DNA from: Actinomadura craniellae
GTDB lineage: Bacteria; Actinomycetota; Actinomycetes; Streptosporangiales; Streptosporangiaceae
Length of the DNA: 64,000 bases
Direction of reading: 5' to 3'
Assembly: GCF_003289645.1 (NCBI RefSeq)
Contig: NZ_QLYX01000012.1
Location: 62,001-126,000 of the forward strand
Made by a program: the position numbers and the translations under genes. The notes beneath the pieces were generated by a model that saw only the letters and a program-made list of their open reading frames with translations, had not been told where the DNA came from and did no database searches. Positions 60,801 to 64,000 of this stretch are shown piece after piece (within the stretch, counting starts at the first letter, position 1; every line of letters starts with the position of its first letter).

Positions 60801-61373
60801 GCCGAGCGGTTCCTGGACCTGGTGGAGCGGGCGGCGGCGGCCGACGACACCGGGCACGGCTGGGCGCTCACCGAGGCGGTCGCCGGGTCGTGGTTCAAGC
60901 TGCTCACCTACAAGGACGAGTACGAGGTGGCCCGGCTGCACCTCAACGTCGACTACGACCGGGTGGCCCGTGAACTCGGGATCGAGGGGCCGTACTCGGT
61001 GACGTACCACCTGCACCCGCCCACCCTCCGCCGGCTCGGCCTGAAGCGGAAGCTGCCGCTGGGCAAGCCGTACGAGCTGGGGTTCCGGGTGCTGCGCCGG
61101 CTGCGGTGGCTGCGGGGAACGCCGGTGGACGTCTTCGGCTGGGATCCCGACCGGCGCACCGAACGGGCACTCGTCGGGGAGTACGAGCGGCTGATCGGCG
61201 AGACGCTCGCGCCGTCGTCCGCCCTGCCCTACGACGTGCGGGTGCGTGTCGCCGCGTCACCGATCTCGATCAAGGGCTACGGCCCGATCAAGGAGGCGGC
61301 CGTGGCCGCGTGGCGGGACGAGGTCGCCGGGCTCCGGCGGCGAGAGCCGGTCGCCGCGGGGCCGGACGAATGA
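57873..61373 (+). CDS. Fused indolepyruvate/2-oxoacid:ferredoxin oxidoreductase-like enzyme
   Basis: This 1166-residue single chain combines all subunits. The N-terminal pyrimidine-binding domain has TMVSGYPGSPLGGFD and a CoA/TPP-type region. The TPP/Mg domain begins near residue 415 (GYCSGCPHNRST; GVGCHGIMYFEA; IQNLGDGTLSHSG). The ferredoxin-like domain begins near 623 (CEGCGDCGVQSNC and later cysteines). A gamma domain (about 710-900; GIGGTGVVTANRIIAAAA) and a C-terminal DUF6537-like region follow. The family oxidatively decarboxylates aromatic or branched 2-oxoacids to acyl-CoA with ferredoxin as acceptor. GTG start inside the amidohydrolase stop; ATGA overlap with the next gene. Confidence 0.92.
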   Translation: MTDTAKTPAGTILSGVDTLARLLILRQELDARDGLKTATMVSGYPGSPLGGFDLTVERLGDLLAEHRIVHRPGLNEELAVATVWGSQMGAAIEYDGVDGVAGAWYGKGPGLDRCGDALKHANAMGAGPNGGAVMFCGDDPASKSSTLACDSQHAFEDACVPVLYPGNQQDVLDLGVHAFRMSRYAGTWTGLKVVTAVADGVGTVDLDPARHAPSDPAGVVIDGTPWRHRPLAMIGPHAVPGQEALVVEHRLRAARAYARHNGLDRVAGADPRARLGVVCAGKTYFDVIQALADLGVPAAELAGAGVRILKLGMTYPLVEETVREFAESVGELVVIEEKRPFVETQLRGILHEAGSRVPVSGKRDRAGRSLVSSTGELDPGAVAAVLARLLPDLAPRREPAPQRTALPLVLPPRPPGYCSGCPHNRSTVVPAGALVGGGVGCHGIMYFEARHQDLRSLPPTPMGAEGVPWIGLAPFVAEPHLIQNLGDGTLSHSGTLAVRAAVAAGADITFKILYNEAVAMTGGQEVTGLMDVPAMTRALEAEGVRRTVVCAEDPRRYGRRARWAAGVKVLGRDRLQQVQEELRDVPGVTVIIYDQRCAAEARRLRKRGLLPEPPRRVVINEAVCEGCGDCGVQSNCLSVLPHATEFGEKRQIHDPSCNRDYTCLDGDCPSFVTIKPKRRGRRAAPERVTARPALPPGEPPPPELPPVGDRYGVYFTGIGGTGVVTANRIIAAAAEAAGLVVGGMDQTGLSQKAGAVVSHLQLAGDRSALGSATVSGGGADLYLSGDILQAAGAHHLAKVRPGRTVAVVDRHFTPTANMLQSDAAPPDLASLEQAVAERVGAGRAVFLDSRRIAEVVFAEHLLANVVLLGAAFQLGGLPIPLAHLEAAMRRQGRAADDNRAAFTWGRWAAHDPAAVEAALAAAERGAGGGPADPFDPSPGALATAARLVTGRTLPPALGDLLTRRAAQAIDYQNVRRAERFLDLVERAAAADDTGHGWALTEAVAGSWFKLLTYKDEYEVARLHLNVDYDRVARELGIEGPYSVTYHLHPPTLRRLGLKRKLPLGKPYELGFRVLRRLRWLRGTPVDVFGWDPDRRTERALVGEYERLIGETLAPSSALPYDVRVRVAASPISIKGYGPIKEAAVAAWRDEVAGLRRREPVAAGPDE

Positions 61374-62080
61374 TCAAACGGATCCGGTTCGCCACCCGGC
61401 GCGGGGACGTGCCGCCCGGGACCTTTCCGCGGGTCTGGACGAGCGTGGTCGCCGCCGCGGCGGACGCACCGCCCGGCGTCCGGCCGGCGCGCGTCGCGGT
61501 GTGCACGAACCTGCGCGAGTTCACCGGCCCCGCCCCGCGCCACGACGGGATCGGCGTCGAGTGGTTCACCGACGCCGGGCACCTGCACCGGTTCGCCGAG
61601 TGGCTGGACACCCCGCCCGGGCGGGCGCTGACGCTGCGGGCCGGCGGCGTGCTCGACCGCGCGCGGAGCCCGGTGGTCGTCGCCGACGAGTCCGTCCTGC
61701 GGGGCGCGGACTGGCTGGGGCGGCGCTGGCGGGACGGCGGCGACAGGCTCAAGCACATGGCCCTCGCACGGCGGGCCGACGGCCTGACCCCCGCCGAGTT
61801 CTCCGCGCGGTGGCGCGGCCACGCGGGCCGGGTCGGCGCGGCGGGCGCGGTGGCCATCCCGGAGCACGCCCGGGGGTGCGCCTACGTCCAGAACCACCCG
61901 CACCCGCGGAGCGGCGGCGAGTGGGCCTACGACGCCGTCAACGAGGTCTACTTCGACGACGGGGCGGACCTGCGGGCGCGGATCGAGTGGTTCCGCGAGA
62001 ACCTTCCCGAGCCGGGCGGCGACGGGCTCTTCGGCCGGTCGTGGTTCCTGGCCGTACGAGAACGGATCGTCTCCGCCTAG
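61370..62080 (+). CDS. Double EthD-like (dimeric alpha/beta barrel) protein
   Basis: This 236-residue protein seems to hold two EthD/NIPSNAP-type halves: about 1-110 (RIRFATRRGDVPPGTFPRVW, VEWFTDAGHLHRFAEWL) and about 122-230 (MALARRADGLTPAEFSARWR, GHAGRVG, DAVNEVYFDDGADLRARIEW). EthD-type proteins accompany P450 and oxygenase gene sets in hydrocarbon and ether degradation; their biochemical role is unclear. ATG 61370 overlaps the oxidoreductase stop (ATGA). Confidence 0.75.
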   Translation: MIKRIRFATRRGDVPPGTFPRVWTSVVAAAADAPPGVRPARVAVCTNLREFTGPAPRHDGIGVEWFTDAGHLHRFAEWLDTPPGRALTLRAGGVLDRARSPVVVADESVLRGADWLGRRWRDGGDRLKHMALARRADGLTPAEFSARWRGHAGRVGAAGAVAIPEHARGCAYVQNHPHPRSGGEWAYDAVNEVYFDDGADLRARIEWFRENLPEPGGDGLFGRSWFLAVRERIVSA

Positions 62081-62109
62081 CCGCGGTGACCGAACACGGA
62101 AGGCGGCTC

Positions 62110-62430
62110 ATGCGAAAAGGCCTCATGGTCGTGCAGTCCGGTCCGATCGAGCCCGCACGCGAGGACGAGTACAACGACTGGTACGACAACACGCACCTGC
62201 CCCAGGTCCTCGCGGTGCCGGGGTTCGTCGCGGCCCGCCGCTACCGGGCGCGTTCCGGGGCCGATCCGGCGCTGCCCGGGTACCTGGCGATCTACGAGAT
62301 CGAGGCCGACGACCTCACCGATCCCGTCAAGGAGTTGCGCGCCCGCTCGGCCGCGGGTGAGATCCGGCAGAGCGGCGCGGTACGGCTGGACCCGCCGCCG
62401 GTCGTCACGCTCTACGAGCTCATGGAGTGA
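62110..62430 (+). CDS. Small EthD/DUF4286-like protein
   Basis: This 106-residue single ferredoxin-like alpha/beta barrel protein has MVVQSGPIEPAREDEYNDWY, then DNTHLPQVLAVPGFVAARRY and the C-terminal LPGYLAIYEIEADDLTDPV. It is a DUF4286/EthD relative of unknown function, often in degradative operons. It follows the double EthD-like gene by 29 bases, the last gene of the P450-amidohydrolase-oxidoreductase operon. ATG 62110 with GGAAGG upstream. Confidence 0.78.
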   Translation: MRKGLMVVQSGPIEPAREDEYNDWYDNTHLPQVLAVPGFVAARRYRARSGADPALPGYLAIYEIEADDLTDPVKELRARSAAGEIRQSGAVRLDPPPVVTLYELME

Positions 62431-62443
62431 GGGCGGGCCCGGG

Positions 62444-62782
62444 TCAGCGGCTCATGGCGACCAGCCGGCGCGCGACGTGCACGTTCGCCCCGGCCAGCAT
62501 CATCGGCAGCGCCGTGGAGCTCTCCAGGGCGGTGCCGAGCACCCCGTCGTGGAACTGGCGGGCCTGCACGCCGTACGGTCCGACCACCAGGGCGATCGGG
62601 CCGCCGGGTGGTTCCCCGCCCGGCGGTGGTTCGGGGAAGCACCAGGTGAACGGGCCTTCGGGGGTGGTGAAGCGCAGCTCGATGTACTCGGCCCGGGCGG
62701 GGCAGGGGTGGACGAGTTCGAGCGTGGCCGGTATCAACGAATCCGTCGGCTGCGGAGCGCATCCGGAGGGCGCATGCGACAT
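62444..62782 (-). CDS. Uncharacterised small protein
   Basis: I do not recognise this 112-residue protein. It begins MSHAPSGCAPQPTDSLIPAT, has a beta-rich centre (RAEYIELRFTTPEGPFTWCF) and a C-terminal helix (TALPMMLAGANVHVARRLVA). No signal peptide. I chose ATG 62782 since a longer start at 62809 would bury the shared palindrome (62797-62810) within the gene. Its own strong palindrome copy suggests it belongs to the island regulon. Converges with the EthD-like operon, 13 bases apart. Confidence 0.6.
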   Translation of the reverse strand: MSHAPSGCAPQPTDSLIPATLELVHPCPARAEYIELRFTTPEGPFTWCFPEPPPGGEPPGGPIALVVGPYGVQARQFHDGVLGTALESSTALPMMLAGANVHVARRLVAMSR

Positions 62783-62796
62783 GATCCCACCAATCA

Positions 62797-62810
62797 AGTA
62801 AGCGTTCACT
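62797..62810. promoter_or_regulatory. Shared catabolic-island palindrome, site F
   Basis: AGTAAGCGTTCACT matches the consensus exactly and lies 15 bases upstream of the small unknown gene, between it and the upstream aldehyde dehydrogenase stop. The next base pairs extend the dyad with CAAGT and TCA. Confidence 0.6.
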
Positions 62811-62856
62811 CATTTAGAATGTAACACCGATCGGTGCCGTGGGCCAGTGGGCGGGC

Positions 62857-64000
62857 TCAGGAACGGGCGGCCGGCGAGCGGAGCGCGGCGGGCAGCCCGA
62901 TGCTCTTCGTCTCCAGGAAGCTCCGCAGCCCCTCCGGGCCCAGTTCGCGTCCCAGCCCGGACATCTTGAACCCGCCGAAGGGCACCGCCGGGAACGGGGG
63001 GTAGCTGCCGTTGATCGCGATGCTGCCCGTGCGCACCCGCCGGGCGACCCGCAGCCCCCGCGCCGGGTCGCCCGTCCACACGCCGCCCGAGAGCCCGTAG
63101 GGGGAGTCGTTGGCGATGCGGACGGCGTCGTCCTCGCCGTCGTGGGGGATGAGGCACAGCACCGGTCCGAAGATCTCCTCGCGGGCCACCCGCATGGAGT
63201 TGTCCACGTCGGCGAGGATTGTCGGCGCGACGTACCACCCCTTCGGCAGGTGGTCGGGCCGGCCGCCGCCGGCCGCGACCCGGGCGCCGGCGGCCACGGC
63301 CAGGGCGATGTAGCCCTCCACCCGGTCGCGCTGGCGCTCGGCGACGAGCGGCCCGACCAGGGTCGCCGGGTCGTGCGGGTCGCCGACCGGTATCGCCGCG
63401 GCCGCCGCCGCGGCGGCCTCGACCGCCTCGGCGTACCGGGCCCGCGGCAGTAGGACCCGGGTGTGGGCGCCGCAGACCTGCCCGGACAGGTGCATGGCCC
63501 CGCCCACCAGCGTGGGCATGACGCCGGCGACATCGGCGTCGTCGAGGACGACGGCCGCCGACTTGCCGCCCAGTTCCAGGGAGACGCGCTTGACCTGGTC
63601 GCCGCACAGGCTCATGATCCGCCGGCCGGCCGCCGTCGATCCGGTGAAAGCGATCTTGTCCACGCCGGGGTGCGTCACCAGGTGCTCGCCCGCCGCGCGG
63701 TCGCCGGGCACCATGCTCACCACGCCGGCCGGGACACCGGCCTCCGCCAGCGCCTCGGCCAGGATGAAGTTGCTCAGCGGGGCCTCGGGCGGCGGCTTGA
63801 CGACCACGGTGCACCCCGCCGCCAGCGCGGGCGCGGCCTTCCAGGAGGACAGGGTGACCGGGGCGTTCCACGGGACGATCGCGCCGACCACACCGACCGG
63901 CTCGCTGGTCACCAGGCCCGTGCGGTCGCCGGCGACCACCTCGCGCTCGAACTCGAAGGTGCGGATGAGATCGGCGTAGTAGTCGAACGTGGCGGCGACC
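62857..64000 (-). CDS. Aldehyde dehydrogenase, truncated at the window edge
   Basis: The gene runs off the right edge; the visible 381 codons begin in-frame at 63999 (VAATFDYYADLIRTFEFERE) and cover the cofactor and catalytic domains. Landmarks are PWNAPVTLSSWKAAPALAAG, TGSTAAGRRIM, LELGGKSAAVV, and Cys in HLSGQVCGAHTRVLL. The C-terminus GFKMSGLGRELGPEGLRSFL is complete. It is the third ALDH of the island. The missing N-terminus prevents a finer call. The 46-base gap to the palindrome F-controlled gene suggests they could be one unit. Confidence 0.9.
   Translation of the reverse strand, partial: VAATFDYYADLIRTFEFEREVVAGDRTGLVTSEPVGVVGAIVPWNAPVTLSSWKAAPALAAGCTVVVKPPPEAPLSNFILAEALAEAGVPAGVVSMVPGDRAAGEHLVTHPGVDKIAFTGSTAAGRRIMSLCGDQVKRVSLELGGKSAAVVLDDADVAGVMPTLVGGAMHLSGQVCGAHTRVLLPRARYAEAVEAAAAAAAAIPVGDPHDPATLVGPLVAERQRDRVEGYIALAVAAGARVAAGGGRPDHLPKGWYVAPTILADVDNSMRVAREEIFGPVLCLIPHDGEDDAVRIANDSPYGLSGGVWTGDPARGLRVARRVRTGSIAINGSYPPFPAVPFGGFKMSGLGRELGPEGLRSFLETKSIGLPAALRSPAARS

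Noticed and set aside
58011-61016. A 1001-codon open frame antisense to the giant oxoacid oxidoreductase
   Set aside because: High G+C DNA leaves antisense frames open. The translation is Arg/Gly/Ala/Val-rich low complexity without motifs, while the plus strand has clear TPP and ferredoxin motifs.

Overview
The window is G+C-rich throughout (about 70% by eye). Genes are tightly packed, GTG starts are frequent, and GTGA/ATGA/TGATG overlaps are common. This points to a filamentous actinomycete. The XRE/DUF5753 plus DUF397 genes, a DUF574-type methyltransferase, a 2-methylisoborneol (2-MIB) cluster with a family 2B encapsulin and an NDMA-type alcohol dehydrogenase fit Streptomyces, Actinomadura or related Streptosporangiales. 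I cannot fix the genus. I saw no rRNA, tRNA, transposase or confident prophage gene.

Layout. (1) 1-1475, minus strand: the end of a natural-product operon with an L-tyrosine hydroxylase-like protein, a small L-DOPA extradiol dioxygenase-like VOC protein and the first 11 codons of a probable F420-dependent oxidoreductase. This trio matches the opening of 4-alkyl-L-proline pathways (lincomycin, hormaomycin, pyrrolobenzodiazepines). (2) 2-9.3 kb: a glycosyltransferase/MFS pair, an anti-sigma-like ATPase, an XRE/DUF397 set with duplicated DUF397, an unassigned protein, a P450 and a methyltransferase. (3) 9.6-17.1 kb: a possible orphan DrmC-like phospholipase D protein, a SUKH (SMI1/KNR4) immunity protein and a 2096-residue exported protein that ends in an Endonuclease NS_2-type nuclease. 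I read the last two as a polymorphic toxin/immunity pair. (4) 17.5-18.9 kb: SnoaL-like and LLM oxidoreductase genes, each behind a KstR-like palindrome. (5) 18.9-25.2 kb: an amino-acid ABC importer, asparaginase and CutC operon, divergent from a ROK regulator, then a 59-bp-period repeat. (6) 25.3-28.7 kb: two secreted or membrane unknowns and the NDMA-type alcohol dehydrogenase. (7) 29.7-33.3 kb: family 2B encapsulin, GPP C-methyltransferase and 2-MIB synthase. (8) 33.3-40.9 kb: N-carbamoylsarcosine-amidase-like, HyuB, HyuA, CaiB and GntR genes, divergent from an HMG-CoA-lyase-like gene; probably one catabolic unit. (9) 41-45 kb: Uma2 nuclease, PIN-type toxin/antitoxin, an aldehyde dehydrogenase and a small secreted protein. 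(10) 45.2-64 kb: an oxidative catabolic island with two P450s, a Rieske oxygenase, two amidohydrolases, three aldehyde dehydrogenases, a giant indolepyruvate:ferredoxin-oxidoreductase-like enzyme and EthD-like proteins.

Six promoters in the last island carry variants of one 14-bp imperfect palindrome (best form AGYAAGYGYTCACT). This suggests that its scattered units form one regulon under a repressor encoded outside the window. Several gene ends are marked by perfect 13-17 bp inverted repeats, which I list as terminators.

The strongest leads are the 4-alkylproline-type gene trio at the left edge, the fibronectin-rich exported nuclease with its SUKH partner, the encapsulated 2-MIB cluster and the shared-operator catabolic island.
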